Shown here: positions 1-7,208 of the stretch, piece after piece | Layout of the letters: every line of letters starts with the position of its first letter | How positions within the stretch are numbered: the stretch's first letter is position 1 | Assembly: GCA_021791455.1 (NCBI GenBank) | Contig: JAJYWM010000335.1 | Location: 1-9,639, forward strand | DNA from: a bacterium | Lineage (GTDB): Bacteria > Chloroflexota > Dormibacteria > UBA8260 > Bog-877 | Direction: 5' to 3' | Length of the DNA: 9,639 bases | Program-made: the position numbers and the translations under genes | Notes under the pieces: generated by a model | Databases searched by the model: none | What the model saw: the letters and a program-made list of their open reading frames with translations, nothing else | What the model was told of the DNA's origin: nothing

Positions 1-834
1 CTGGCAGCCGGCGGCGAGCCCTTGCGCCAGCTCGGCCTGACGCTGGGCACCCTCCGCCGAGCTCTCGAACTGCACGAATATGGCCCGTTCCGGCCAGAGC
101 GCCTCCACCTTGATGGGGACCACCGCGGCGCGTCGAAGCCGCCCCAGGAACTCCTGAGCGCGCTCCGGGTCGGCCCCCTCGAAAAGCACCGCCCGACGTG
201 CCTCACCCAGGGGATGGAGCCTGAGGGCCGCCTCCACCACAACCGCGAGCGTCCCCAGGGAGCCCACCAGAAGCTTGTCCAGGTCGTAGCCCGCCACGTT
301 CTTCACCACCTTCCCTCCGGTTCTGGCGATGGTCCCGTCCGCCAGGACGAACTGGGCGCCCAGCAGGAGGTCGCGCATGGTGCCATAGCGGTTGCGCAGC
401 GGCCCGGCCGCTCTGGTCGCGATCAAGCCACCGACTGTGGAGGAACCCCCTTGAGGAGGATCGAGCATCAGGCGCTGGCGGTAGCCCTTGGCTCCCCCGA
501 CCATCTGCTGCAATTGGCCAAGCCGCATCCCGGCGCCGACCACACACACCAGATCGCCCGGCTCGTGCTCCACGAGCCGGTTCAGCCAGCTGGTGTCGAG
601 AACCAGGTCGCAGCGGGTCAGGGCGGGGCCCCACTCGGGTTTGGTGCCGGAACCGCGCACGTCGACTGCCCAACCCTGGTGAGTGGCCAAGCGCAACACG
701 TCGGAAACCTGCTCGGCGTCGCGCGGCGAAACAACGGCCGCCGTCCCAGCGGTAGCTGCGCTCGCGCCTCCAGGTGACAGGGAGAATCCCGGGCCGAGCA
801 GCTGCGCGAGCTGGGTTGTGGTCGGTACTTTCAC
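1..834 (-). CDS. glcE: Glycolate oxidase FAD-binding subunit GlcE (3' end off the window)
   Basis: FAD-binding subunit of a GlcDEF-type membrane-associated 2-hydroxyacid oxidase, which oxidises glycolate to glyoxylate. I translated 278 codons on the minus strand; the frame stays open to base 1, so the C-terminus is missing (complete GlcE proteins are usually about 350-400 residues). Visible signatures are the FAD-binding VRGSGTKPEWG (residues about 59-69), STVGGLIATRAAGPLRNRYG (132-151) and GGKVVKNVAGYDLDKL (173-188) followed by GSLGTL, all typical of GlcE. The start is GTG at 834-832, overlapping the glcD stop as GTGA. The ATG two bases upstream belongs to the glcD frame and is followed at once by its stop, so it cannot start glcE. 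The overlap implies translational coupling. The opposite strand carries a 251-codon open frame (22-777) that is only a shadow. Substrate specificity (glycolate, lactate or another hydroxyacid) cannot be read from the sequence. Confidence 0.9.
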   Translation of the reverse strand, partial: MKVPTTTQLAQLLGPGFSLSPGGASAATAGTAAVVSPRDAEQVSDVLRLATHQGWAVDVRGSGTKPEWGPALTRCDLVLDTSWLNRLVEHEPGDLVCVVGAGMRLGQLQQMVGGAKGYRQRLMLDPPQGGSSTVGGLIATRAAGPLRNRYGTMRDLLLGAQFVLADGTIARTGGKVVKNVAGYDLDKLLVGSLGTLAVVVEAALRLHPLGEARRAVLFEGADPERAQEFLGRLRRAAVVPIKVEALWPERAIFVQFESSAEGAQRQAELAQGLAAGCQ

Positions 835-2330
835 ATCCGTTCCGCCAACCCGGCAATCTCTGCCGGGTGGGGGCGGTAGATTCCTGGGTGCTCCCCGCAG
901 AGTCGGGGGGTCGGCAGGACCTTGCCAGGGTTGGCCAGGCCTTGGGGGTCGAATGCCACCCTCACCCGCGCCATCACCTCCTGGTCCGCGACCGAGAAGA
1001 GCTTCGGCATCTGGCACACCTTGTCGCGGCCCACTCCGTGCTCGCCGGTCAGGGAGCCACCCGCCCTCAGGCACAGGACGAGAATGTCCTCGGCGAGATC
1101 CCGGGCGCGCGCCGCACCGCCCTCGACCCGACGGTCGTAGAGGATCAGAGGGTGGAGGTTGCCATCCCCTGCGTGGAAGACGTTGGCGACCCTGAGCCCG
1201 TGCTTGGCCTCCAGGTCCCTTATTCCGGCCAGGACCTCCGCCAGCCGAGAGCGGGGCACCACTCCGTCCTGCACGTAGTAGTCCGGGCTCACCCGGCCCA
1301 TCGCCGAAAATGCCCCGCGCCGACCTTTCCAGAGCAGGGTCCGCTCCGCCTCATCCCGGGCCACCCTTACCTCGCTGGAACCGGAGGCGCGACACAGCTC
1401 GGTCACTTGGCGGAACAGGGACCGGCACTCCGGCTCAGGGCCGTCGAGCTCGACCAGCAGGGCCGCTCCACAGCTCGGGTACCCGGCGTGCATGGTGGCT
1501 TCCACCGCCTCTATGGTGGCGCGATCCATCATTTCCATCGCGGCGGGCACCACCCCGGCGGCGATGATGGCGGCGACGGCAGCTCCGGCGGCGTCGGTCG
1601 AGTCGAACGCCGCCAGCAGGGTCTCCACGCGAGCGGGGGAGGGGAGGACCCTCAGGGTCACCTCGGTGACGATGCCGAGCGTCCCCTCGCTCCCGATGAC
1701 GACCCCGAGAAGGTCCAGGCCCGGGCTGTCCAGGGTCGCCGCCCCCAGGTGGACCACCCGCCCGTCCGACAACACCAGGGTCGCCGCCAGCACGTGGTTG
1801 GTGGTGAACCCGTACTTCAGGCAGTGGGCGCCTCCCGAATTCTCGGCCACATTGCCACCGATGCTGCAGACCCGCTGGCTGGATGGATCAGGGGCGTAGA
1901 AGTAGCCCGCATCCGCGACGGCACGGGTGACCGCCAGATTGAACACACCCGGTTGCACGACCACCCGCTCGTTCTCCAGATCGACCTTCAGGATCTCCCG
2001 CATGCGACTGAGGGAGATCACGATCCCGTGGGGATCCGGAAGGGCGCCCCCCGACAGCCCCGTGCCGCTGCCCCGGGCGACGAACGGCACCCCGGAGCGG
2101 TGGCACACGGTGACCACGGCCGCCACCTCCGCCGTGGTGCTCGGCAGCACCACGGCCAGGGGCACCTGTCGCCACCCGGTGAGCCCGTCGCACTCGTAAG
2201 TGCGCAGCCCATCCGGATCTGTCACCACCCAGGCCGCGCCGACGATCTCCTCCAAGCTCCGGATGAGAGGGGTGGTCGAAACAGACTCTGCGGCCGCCGC
2301 TGCTGCCATCCCAACATCGTAGGCCACCAT
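831..2330 (-). CDS. glcD: Glycolate oxidase subunit GlcD / FAD-linked 2-hydroxyacid oxidase
   Basis: FAD-linked oxidase of the vanillyl-alcohol-oxidase fold, the catalytic subunit of glycolate oxidase; 499 residues, the normal length for GlcD. The FAD-binding core carries ARGSGTGLSGGA (85-96), CSIGGNVAENSGGAHCLKYG (155-174) and GSEGTLGI (213-220). The C-terminal cap domain has HAGDGNLHP (386-394), GGSLTGEHGVG (424-434) and the terminal DPQGLANPGK (461-470). It is followed by glcE with a 4-base overlap, so the two are co-transcribed leftward. The ATG at 2330 is the first usual start after an in-frame stop at 2387-2385; it is preceded only by a weak AAGGG. Another ATG lies 21 bases downstream (2309), and conserved GlcD sequence begins near residue 22, so either start is possible. 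D-lactate dehydrogenase or another 2-hydroxyacid dehydrogenase is an alternative specificity, but the GlcE partner favours glycolate oxidase. Confidence 0.95.
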   Translation of the reverse strand: MVAYDVGMAAAAAAESVSTTPLIRSLEEIVGAAWVVTDPDGLRTYECDGLTGWRQVPLAVVLPSTTAEVAAVVTVCHRSGVPFVARGSGTGLSGGALPDPHGIVISLSRMREILKVDLENERVVVQPGVFNLAVTRAVADAGYFYAPDPSSQRVCSIGGNVAENSGGAHCLKYGFTTNHVLAATLVLSDGRVVHLGAATLDSPGLDLLGVVIGSEGTLGIVTEVTLRVLPSPARVETLLAAFDSTDAAGAAVAAIIAAGVVPAAMEMMDRATIEAVEATMHAGYPSCGAALLVELDGPEPECRSLFRQVTELCRASGSSEVRVARDEAERTLLWKGRRGAFSAMGRVSPDYYVQDGVVPRSRLAEVLAGIRDLEAKHGLRVANVFHAGDGNLHPLILYDRRVEGGAARARDLAEDILVLCLRAGGSLTGEHGVGRDKVCQMPKLFSVADQEVMARVRVAFDPQGLANPGKVLPTPRLCGEHPGIYRPHPAEIAGLAERM

Positions 2331-2391
2331 CAGCCCTTGGGGAGCGCCGCCGCGCCTTGCGATCCCGGGCCAACCCGGATGAGCTCACCCG

Positions 2392-2400
2392 CCACCTCCT
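2392..2400 (-). promoter_or_regulatory. Perfect Shine-Dalgarno sequence upstream of glcD, facing an out-of-frame GTG
   Basis: Minus strand AGGAGGTGG with six bases between AGGAGG and GTG at 2388-2386, ideal ribosome-binding geometry. The frame from that GTG runs 166 codons as a Gly/Arg-rich shadow over glcD and is off the glcD frame by one base. It could be chance, a leader translated ahead of glcD, or the true glcD start if the sequence has a one-base indel before about position 2265. The ATG at 2330 needs no such assumption. Confidence 0.35.
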
Positions 2401-2454
2401 GGTCGGCCCCCTACCCCCTATTCACGCCTCCTGATCCGATTAGAGGGCTGGTCC

Positions 2455-2466
2455 GAAGGTACCTTC
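2455..2466. repeat. 12-base perfect palindrome GAAGGTACCTTC at the operon's ribosome binding site
   Basis: GAAGGTACCTTC reads the same on both strands and ends three bases before the ATG at 2470. Its left half, GAAGG, is also the only Shine-Dalgarno-like sequence for that start (10-base spacing). It could be an operator, or an RNA hairpin that partly hides the ribosome binding site. A palindrome of this length is short enough to be chance. Confidence 0.4.
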
Positions 2467-2469
2467 AGA

Positions 2470-3201
2470 ATGAGGTCGAGGCCTGCGATCCAACGCCCCG
2501 AGTCGTCCCGCGCGTTCACGGACCAGGCGCTTGGGCGCCTGCGCGCCCGTGGCTTCGGCCCAGCCGCGTGGGCGGGATTCCTGGCCGAGTGCTCCTGGCG
2601 GTCACTCGACCAGGTCCTGGCCCACCCCCGCGCCGCGGTCGAGCTGGTCGGTGCCGGGGCGGGGTTGGCAGCGACTGGTCACCGGAGGGCGGCCCTTCTC
2701 ACCTCGGTTATGGGGCTGACCCACCTGGGGCTGCTGGGGGAGGGGGACCGGCCCCTGGGGTGGGCCAATCGGCTGACCCTGCTGCGGGCCAACCTGCCCG
2801 CACTCCTGCCAAACTCCCCGGCGGCGGCCCCGATCGCCCTAGCCACCGACTACCTCGATGGGCGAGTCGCCCGCCGGGTCGGGGTCACCGCCTTCGGGGG
2901 CTTCGCCGACGCCCTGGCCGACCTCGTCTTTTGGAACTGGTTTCTTGTGGCCCACGAGTCGTCTCGGTCGCTGCGCGGGCTGCTGGCCGCCGTCTGGGTG
3001 CTGCCGGCGGCCGCCATCACGGTCGGCTACTTTCGCCTGGGCCAGGCCGTCGACTATCCCCGACCGCTCTGGTTTCGCAGGGCTTCGGTCGCCTGCCAAC
3101 TGCTCATCGCTATGCGTGCTCTCAACTTCCCCCAAGCGGCGTCGGCAGCCCGCCTGGGCCACGGACAGATCCAGCCGTCTACTACATCAGGAGCCTCATG
3201 A
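2470..3201 (+). CDS. CDP-alcohol phosphatidyltransferase family protein
   Basis: Predicted integral membrane enzyme that would transfer a phosphatidyl-type group from a CDP-linked donor to an alcohol acceptor, making phospholipid headgroups (243 residues). The family signature is at residues 127-151: D-YL-DG-RV-AR, then G143 and the two aspartates D147 and D151. It is preceded by the helix-1 motif ANRLTLLR (99-106) seen in this family. The usual spacing between AR and the glycine is eight residues; here it is seven, a one-residue contraction in the active-site loop. About 95 residues precede the first family helix; several hydrophobic stretches follow the motif (150-160, 171-190). The ATG at 2470 is preceded by GAAGG inside a palindrome, and no upstream in-frame start exists. 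The stop overlaps the radical SAM start (ATGA), implying coupled translation. Headgroup and substrate cannot be told from sequence. Confidence 0.78.
   Translation: MRSRPAIQRPESSRAFTDQALGRLRARGFGPAAWAGFLAECSWRSLDQVLAHPRAAVELVGAGAGLAATGHRRAALLTSVMGLTHLGLLGEGDRPLGWANRLTLLRANLPALLPNSPAAAPIALATDYLDGRVARRVGVTAFGGFADALADLVFWNWFLVAHESSRSLRGLLAAVWVLPAAAITVGYFRLGQAVDYPRPLWFRRASVACQLLIAMRALNFPQAASAARLGHGQIQPSTTSGAS
3189..3193 (+). promoter_or_regulatory. Ribosome binding site that fixes the radical SAM start
   Basis: AGGAG with four bases before the ATG at 3198. The radical SAM frame is open for over 2.4 kb upstream (back to 774), so this site, the ATGA overlap with the preceding gene and the onset of recognisable protein sequence decide the start. 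Confidence 0.75.
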
Positions 3202-4760
3202 CCAGCACTCCCGGACCTCTGAGTGGGCGCATCAAGCAAGACGCTGACTACATCTTCCACGAACTGACCAGGAGCATCTGCCCCACCTGCCGACGCGTGA
3301 TCGACGCCAAGATCCTCTTGCGCGACGACAAGGTGTACATGCGCAAGCGCTGTCCCCAGCATGGGGAGGTGGAGGCGCTCATCTACTCCGATGCCCGCGC
3401 CTACGTCCGCAACTCCGCCTACAACAAGCCCGGCACCATGCCCCTGGAGCGCAACCACGAGGTGGAGCTCGGCTGTCCTTATGACTGTGGCCTGTGCCCC
3501 GACCACCAACAGCACACCTGCCTCGGAATCATCGAGGTCAACTCGGCCTGCAACATGGACTGTCCGCTGTGCTTCGCCAATGCCGGTCCCGGCTTCAACC
3601 TCACCGTGGAAGAGGTGGAGGGGATCCTGGACAATCTGGTGCGGACGGAGGGACGCCCTGAGGTTGTGCAGTTCTCGGGCGGGGAGCCGAGCATCCATCC
3701 CCAGATTGTGGAAATGCTGCGGGCGGCCAAGGCTCGGCAGATCCGGCACGTCATGCTGAACACCAACGGCAAGCGCATCGCCCACGACGACGCCTTTGTG
3801 GCGGCGCTGAGTGAGCTCCGGATATCCATCTACTTTCAGTTCGACGGTTTCGAGGAGAGCACCTATGCCGCAATCCGGGGAGAGCCCGGAATCCTGGCGG
3901 AGAAGCTATTGGCCCTTGATCGACTCGCGCAAGCGGGGCTGGGCGTGGTGCTGGTGCCCGCGGTGGAGAGGGGTGTCAACGACCATGAGGTCGGGGCCAT
4001 CGTAAGGTTCGCGCTTGAGCATCCGGCGGTGCGCGGCGTCAACTTCCAGCCGGCCTTCCACGCCGGCCGCCACGGTGAGCATGATCCCCGGGAGCGGATG
4101 ACGATTCCCGACGTGTTGCGGGGGATAGAAGAGCAGACGGCAGGGCTCTTCCAGGTCAGTGACTTCGTGCCCGTTCCCTGCTGCTTTCCCACCTGCAACT
4201 CTGTGACATATGCCTTTGTCGAGGGCGACAGGGTCACCCCCTTGCCGAGAATTCTCAACGTCGACGACTATCTCGACTATCTGACCAACCGCGCGCTGCC
4301 GGAGCTGGATCAGGAGATCAAACTGGCACTCGAGGGTCTGTGGTCGTCCTCGGCCGTGCCCGGGGGTGACAAAGCCGCCGCCGAGTTCGCGCTTTCTTGC
4401 GAGTCGTGCGGGTTGGCGGGGATGGATCTTGGTGAGGTCGGGCAGAAGATGTTCATGGTGATGCTCCAAGACTTCATGGATCCCTGGACGTTCAACCAGA
4501 AGAACCTGATGAAGTGCTGCAAGGAGTTCCTCCTGCCGGATGGCCATCAGATCCCCTTCTGCGCCTACAACACGATCGGCTACCGGGAGCAGGCGCGGGC
4601 CCAGCTGACCGCTCGCCAGCGCCAGCGCCACCGCGCGAAGCGGGAGAAGAGGGACTTCACCCCGCCACCACTGCGATTTACGTTTGACGCTCCAGCCACC
4701 GCGGAGTCCACGGTCAGGCCGCTCCCCATGGCCGCCTCGCCCCGGGGGGTGAACTCGTGA
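3198..4760 (+). CDS. Multi-cluster radical SAM protein, COG1964/MJ0619 (tetraether synthase Tes)-like
   Basis: Radical SAM enzyme of 520 residues. The SAM cluster motif CNMDCPLC is at 118-125 and the SAM-contacting SGGEP at 160-164. An N-terminal zinc-ribbon/rubredoxin-like set (C28, C31, C52, with H55 after CPQ) precedes a further cysteine cluster CPYDCGLC plus C108 (93-108). After the barrel come CCFPTC (328-333), CESC (401-404), KCC (439-441) and the LLPDGHQIPFC motif (445-455). Eighteen cysteines in these positions suggest a rubredoxin-like metal site and one or two auxiliary 4Fe-4S clusters besides the SAM cluster. This order matches, from memory, MJ0619-type proteins; MJ0619 and MA_1486 join lipid chains into tetraethers. 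The C-terminal 60 residues are basic then Pro/Ala-rich and look like a linker or tail. It overlaps the phosphatidyltransferase upstream (ATGA) and the methyltransferase downstream (GTGA). Radical SAM chemistry is certain; lipid coupling is inference, and radical methylation is an alternative. Confidence 0.93.
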   Translation: MTSTPGPLSGRIKQDADYIFHELTRSICPTCRRVIDAKILLRDDKVYMRKRCPQHGEVEALIYSDARAYVRNSAYNKPGTMPLERNHEVELGCPYDCGLCPDHQQHTCLGIIEVNSACNMDCPLCFANAGPGFNLTVEEVEGILDNLVRTEGRPEVVQFSGGEPSIHPQIVEMLRAAKARQIRHVMLNTNGKRIAHDDAFVAALSELRISIYFQFDGFEESTYAAIRGEPGILAEKLLALDRLAQAGLGVVLVPAVERGVNDHEVGAIVRFALEHPAVRGVNFQPAFHAGRHGEHDPRERMTIPDVLRGIEEQTAGLFQVSDFVPVPCCFPTCNSVTYAFVEGDRVTPLPRILNVDDYLDYLTNRALPELDQEIKLALEGLWSSSAVPGGDKAAAEFALSCESCGLAGMDLGEVGQKMFMVMLQDFMDPWTFNQKNLMKCCKEFLLPDGHQIPFCAYNTIGYREQARAQLTARQRQRHRAKREKRDFTPPPLRFTFDAPATAESTVRPLPMAASPRGVNS

Positions 4761-5563
4761 GCACGTCTCCTTCGGCCCCGCCACCCGAGGATGTCAAGAG
4801 TTGCTGTGCCAACCTCTACGCCAGTGATGTGGCCCGGATGCTGGTTGGGGAGAGCTTCCACCCGGGAGGGGTCGCGCTCACCAGCCGACTGGGAGAGCTG
4901 ATGGAACTGAGCCCGCAGCATCACGTGCTCGACGTCGCCGCCGGCCTGGGTACGTCCGCCATCCATCTGGCCAGGCGATTCTCCTGTCGCGTGACCGGGG
5001 TTGACCTGAGTCGCGAGAACGTGGACCGGGCCAGCGCGGCGGCGGCGGCCGCCGGGCTGTCGGAGCTGGTCTCGTTTGTGTCCGGGGATGCCGAGCGCCT
5101 TCCCTTCCCAGACGGTTCCTTCGACGCTGTTGTCTGCGAATGTGCCTTCTGCACCTTCCCCGCCAAGGAGACGGCCGCGGCCGAGATGCATCGCGTGCTG
5201 CGACGGGGCGGAACCGTCGGGATCAGCGACCTCACCAGGAGCCGGGAGCTGGCGCCTGAGTTGAGCGGCCTGCTGGCCTGGATCGCGTGTCTTGGGGACG
5301 CGGGCACGGTCTCCTCCTACAGGGCCCAGCTTGAAGGGGCCGGTCTGGGCTCGGTGGTGGTTGAGAGTCACGACGATGCCCTGGTCGAGATGGTCGAGCG
5401 TGTGCGCATGAGACTGCTGGCCGCCTCGGCAATGCTGGCGCTCAAAAAGGTGGACTGGGTGGGAGGCGATTGGAAGTCCGCCCGTGACCTGGCCACGGCG
5501 GCGATGCGCGAGATTCGACATGGCAACCTTGGTTACAGCATCCTGGTGGCTTCCAGGGCCTGA
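4757..5563 (+). CDS. Class I SAM-dependent methyltransferase, cysteine-rich, UbiE/ArsM-like
   Basis: Soluble SAM-dependent methyltransferase, 268 residues. The Rossmann core is clear: motif I VLDVAAGLGTSA (57-68), the acidic ribose-binding residue in GVDLS (81-85), and motif II GDAERLPFPDGSFD (110-123), followed by HRVLRRGG (145-152). Unusual cysteines are present: a CC pair at 16-17 and C127-x-C129-xx-C132 next to motif II, where relatives often carry an uncharged loop. The GTG start at 4757 overlaps the radical SAM stop (GTGA), and a G-rich GGGGTGA lies just upstream. The residue after the HPGG turn (35-38) begins the folded domain. Coupled translation with the radical SAM gene points to a shared product. 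Candidates are a lipid headgroup or quinone-like methylase, or a metalloid methylase such as ArsM, whose catalysis uses conserved cysteines. Substrate is not identifiable here. Confidence 0.9.
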   Translation: MSTSPSAPPPEDVKSCCANLYASDVARMLVGESFHPGGVALTSRLGELMELSPQHHVLDVAAGLGTSAIHLARRFSCRVTGVDLSRENVDRASAAAAAAGLSELVSFVSGDAERLPFPDGSFDAVVCECAFCTFPAKETAAAEMHRVLRRGGTVGISDLTRSRELAPELSGLLAWIACLGDAGTVSSYRAQLEGAGLGSVVVESHDDALVEMVERVRMRLLAASAMLALKKVDWVGGDWKSARDLATAAMREIRHGNLGYSILVASRA

Positions 5564-5576
5564 GTGTTGTCCTCTG

Positions 5577-5590
5577 GCAGCCACGGCTGC
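5577..5590 (+). other. Short hairpin after the methyltransferase gene
   Basis: GCAGCC and GGCTGC form a compact inverted repeat 13 bases after the stop at 5563, followed by a weaker CCTCA/TGAGG repeat (5594-5611). No run of T follows, so it is a poor intrinsic terminator. It may slow transcription or protect the upstream message between the first three genes and the two flavoprotein genes. The rest of the 100-base gap shows no promoter I can defend. Confidence 0.3.
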
Positions 5591-5663
5591 GAGCCTCAGC
5601 TTGTATTGAGGTGGCCGGCGACGCCGCCTGCCTCCTGGCCAGCGAGCCCGGCACGGGCCGGCA

Positions 5664-7208
5664 GTGGCTGAAGCGCTCGTCGTCGGAGCGGGCCACAACG
5701 GCCTGGTCGCCGCGTGCTACCTGGCCCGCGCCGGGCTTGAGGTCACGGTGCTCGAAGCTCAGGAGGAAGTGGGAGGAGGGGCACGCACCGCGGAGGTGAT
5801 ACCGGGGCATCTCTTCGACCTCCACTCGGTGGCCCACAACCTCATCAACATGACCGACATACCCCAGGACCTCGAGCTGGATGAGGTCGGCCTGGAGTAC
5901 TTGGAGATGGACCCCTTCGCCGTGGGCATCTTCGCCGACGGGCGCAGGGTCCGCTTTCATCGCTCACTCGAAGCAACCCTGGAATCGATTGCTGCAGCCA
6001 GCCCCAAGGATGTGGACCCATATCGTCGGTTCATCGCCGCGGGGGATCTGGTGATGCGCGCGGTCCTGCCGGCTCTTCGCGGGGAGCGCTCACTTGCCGC
6101 GCTGCCAGGGCTGGTACGGGGACTGTACCGGTCGGGCGGCGGCCGAGGGCTGGCCCGAGATCTGGCCGGTGGCTACGGGGCCTTGCTTAGGCGCCGCCTT
6201 GCCTCTGACCTCACCCGCGGCCCTGTGGCCGCATTCGCGGCCCACGGGTCGGTGGGCCCATCGGTTCCCGGTGGTGCCCTATTCGCCTTCTGGCAGGCCG
6301 CCTACCATACCTTCGGCCAGTGGCACGCTCGCGGCGGCTCTCAGGGGCTGACAAACGCTCTCACCAGGCGGCTTGCCGAGATGGGAGGCTCGGTCCGGTG
6401 CGGCAGCCGGGTGATTCGGATCGAGCGATCGAACAATGCGGTGACCGCCGTGGTCGTGGCCGGTGGAGAGCGGTTGCCGGCCACCCTGGTCATAACGGCG
6501 GTAGATCCCGGGACCGCCCTCCTCCGGCTTCTCGACCCTCCCCTGGCGGGAGCGGCCGGAAGGGATCTGGCGGGAGCCCACCGGGGCAACGTGGTGCAGG
6601 GGGTCATCCACGCCGCCAGCTCCATCCTGCCGCCGTATCCCGCCAGCGACCAGAGGGATTGGCAGGGGCTCCAGAGCTTCGTAGACGAGCTGGCCCCCCT
6701 GGAGGCCGCCTGGCGGCGGGCGGAGGCAGAGGAGATCCCGGACGTCCTTCCCCTGTACTGTTTCACGCCCTCCGCCCTTGACGTCGGCCTGGCGCCGTCC
6801 GGCGGCCACACCCTCTACCTGGCGTGTCCTGCGACACCCTATCGAGTGCGGGGCGGTTGGGACGCGCGCCGCCAGGAGTTCGTCGAGTCCGCCGTCGGAG
6901 CCTTGGAGCGAAGGGCCCCAGGCGTCGGCGCCTCGATATCGGCTGTCGCCTTTCGCACCCCGGAGGAGATGACCCTGGATGGGCTGTGGCCGGGGGCTCA
7001 TCCGATGCACCTCGACTTGACCCCAGACCAACTGGGTGCGATGCGGCCGACGCCCGCCTTGTCCTCGCATCGCTCGGGTGTGAAGGGGCTCTACCTGTGC
7101 GGAGCGGGAACCGCTCCCAGCGGAGGAATCCTGGGCACCTCCGGCCGTCTGGCGGCGCGCGCTCTTCTTGAGGATGTTCGTAAGCGGGGGCGGTCGTTTG
7201 GGCGTTGA
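5664..7208 (+). CDS. Phytoene desaturase / PYROXD2-like FAD-dependent oxidoreductase
   Basis: FAD-dependent amine-oxidase-fold enzyme of 514 residues, the usual size for CrtI/PYROXD2-type proteins. The N-terminal dinucleotide-binding motif VVGAGHNGLVAACYLARAG (6-24) is followed by the beta-strand ending in E31 that binds the FAD ribose, then EVGGGARTAE (35-44). Mid-protein GQWHARGGSQGLTNAL and the segment with VITAVDP match the family, and the C-terminal FAD motif GLYLCGAGTAPSGGILG lies at 475-491. The GTG at 5664 is the only standard start after the stop at 5607 and sits seven residues before the FAD motif; no strong ribosome binding site precedes it. Family members desaturate or saturate polyprenyl or fatty chains or oxidise other substrates. 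No carotenoid synthase (CrtB) lies in the window, so a carotenoid role is not supported. In this operon a chain-modifying role on a lipid is the natural guess. Confidence 0.88.
   Translation: MAEALVVGAGHNGLVAACYLARAGLEVTVLEAQEEVGGGARTAEVIPGHLFDLHSVAHNLINMTDIPQDLELDEVGLEYLEMDPFAVGIFADGRRVRFHRSLEATLESIAAASPKDVDPYRRFIAAGDLVMRAVLPALRGERSLAALPGLVRGLYRSGGGRGLARDLAGGYGALLRRRLASDLTRGPVAAFAAHGSVGPSVPGGALFAFWQAAYHTFGQWHARGGSQGLTNALTRRLAEMGGSVRCGSRVIRIERSNNAVTAVVVAGGERLPATLVITAVDPGTALLRLLDPPLAGAAGRDLAGAHRGNVVQGVIHAASSILPPYPASDQRDWQGLQSFVDELAPLEAAWRRAEAEEIPDVLPLYCFTPSALDVGLAPSGGHTLYLACPATPYRVRGGWDARRQEFVESAVGALERRAPGVGASISAVAFRTPEEMTLDGLWPGAHPMHLDLTPDQLGAMRPTPALSSHRSGVKGLYLCGAGTAPSGGILGTSGRLAARALLEDVRKRGRSFGR

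Larger units (their letters stand above)
2331..2469. promoter_or_regulatory. Divergent intergenic region between glcD and the rightward operon
   Basis: These 139 bases separate glcD (leftward) from the CDP-alcohol phosphatidyltransferase gene (rightward), so promoters for both transcripts should lie here. I see no convincing -35/-10 pair on either strand. What is visible: a 12-base palindrome at the right end, and on the minus strand a full AGGAGGTGG (2400-2392) placed six bases before a GTG (2388) that is not in the glcD frame. No protein-like open frame fills the region. Confidence 0.6.

Noticed and set aside
22..777. 251-codon plus-strand open frame
   Set aside because: It is antisense to glcE, whose translation shows clear FAD-binding motifs; the plus-strand product looks like a GC-rich shadow.
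203..856. 217-codon minus-strand open frame at the left end
   Set aside because: Same strand as glcE but a different frame; it is Arg/Gly-rich with no motifs, while the glcE frame encodes the recognisable protein.
774..3197. The radical SAM frame stays open for more than 2.4 kb upstream, giving a 1328-codon reading frame
   Set aside because: The upstream part is antisense to glcD and out of frame with the phosphatidyltransferase gene, and its translation is Arg/Gly/Pro/His-rich without domains. The ribosome binding site and ATGA overlap place the start at 3198.
3906..4784. 292-codon minus-strand frame opposite the radical SAM gene
   Set aside because: Composition is that of a reverse-strand shadow of a strongly supported gene; no motif or context supports it.
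4580..5698. 372-codon minus-strand frame opposite the methyltransferase
   Set aside because: It spans two real genes and a gap on the other strand, with no recognisable domain.
5664..7208. Calling this gene a carotenoid phytoene desaturase (crtI)
   Set aside because: No other carotenoid gene is in the window, and the PYROXD2-like family is broad, so only the family level is supported.
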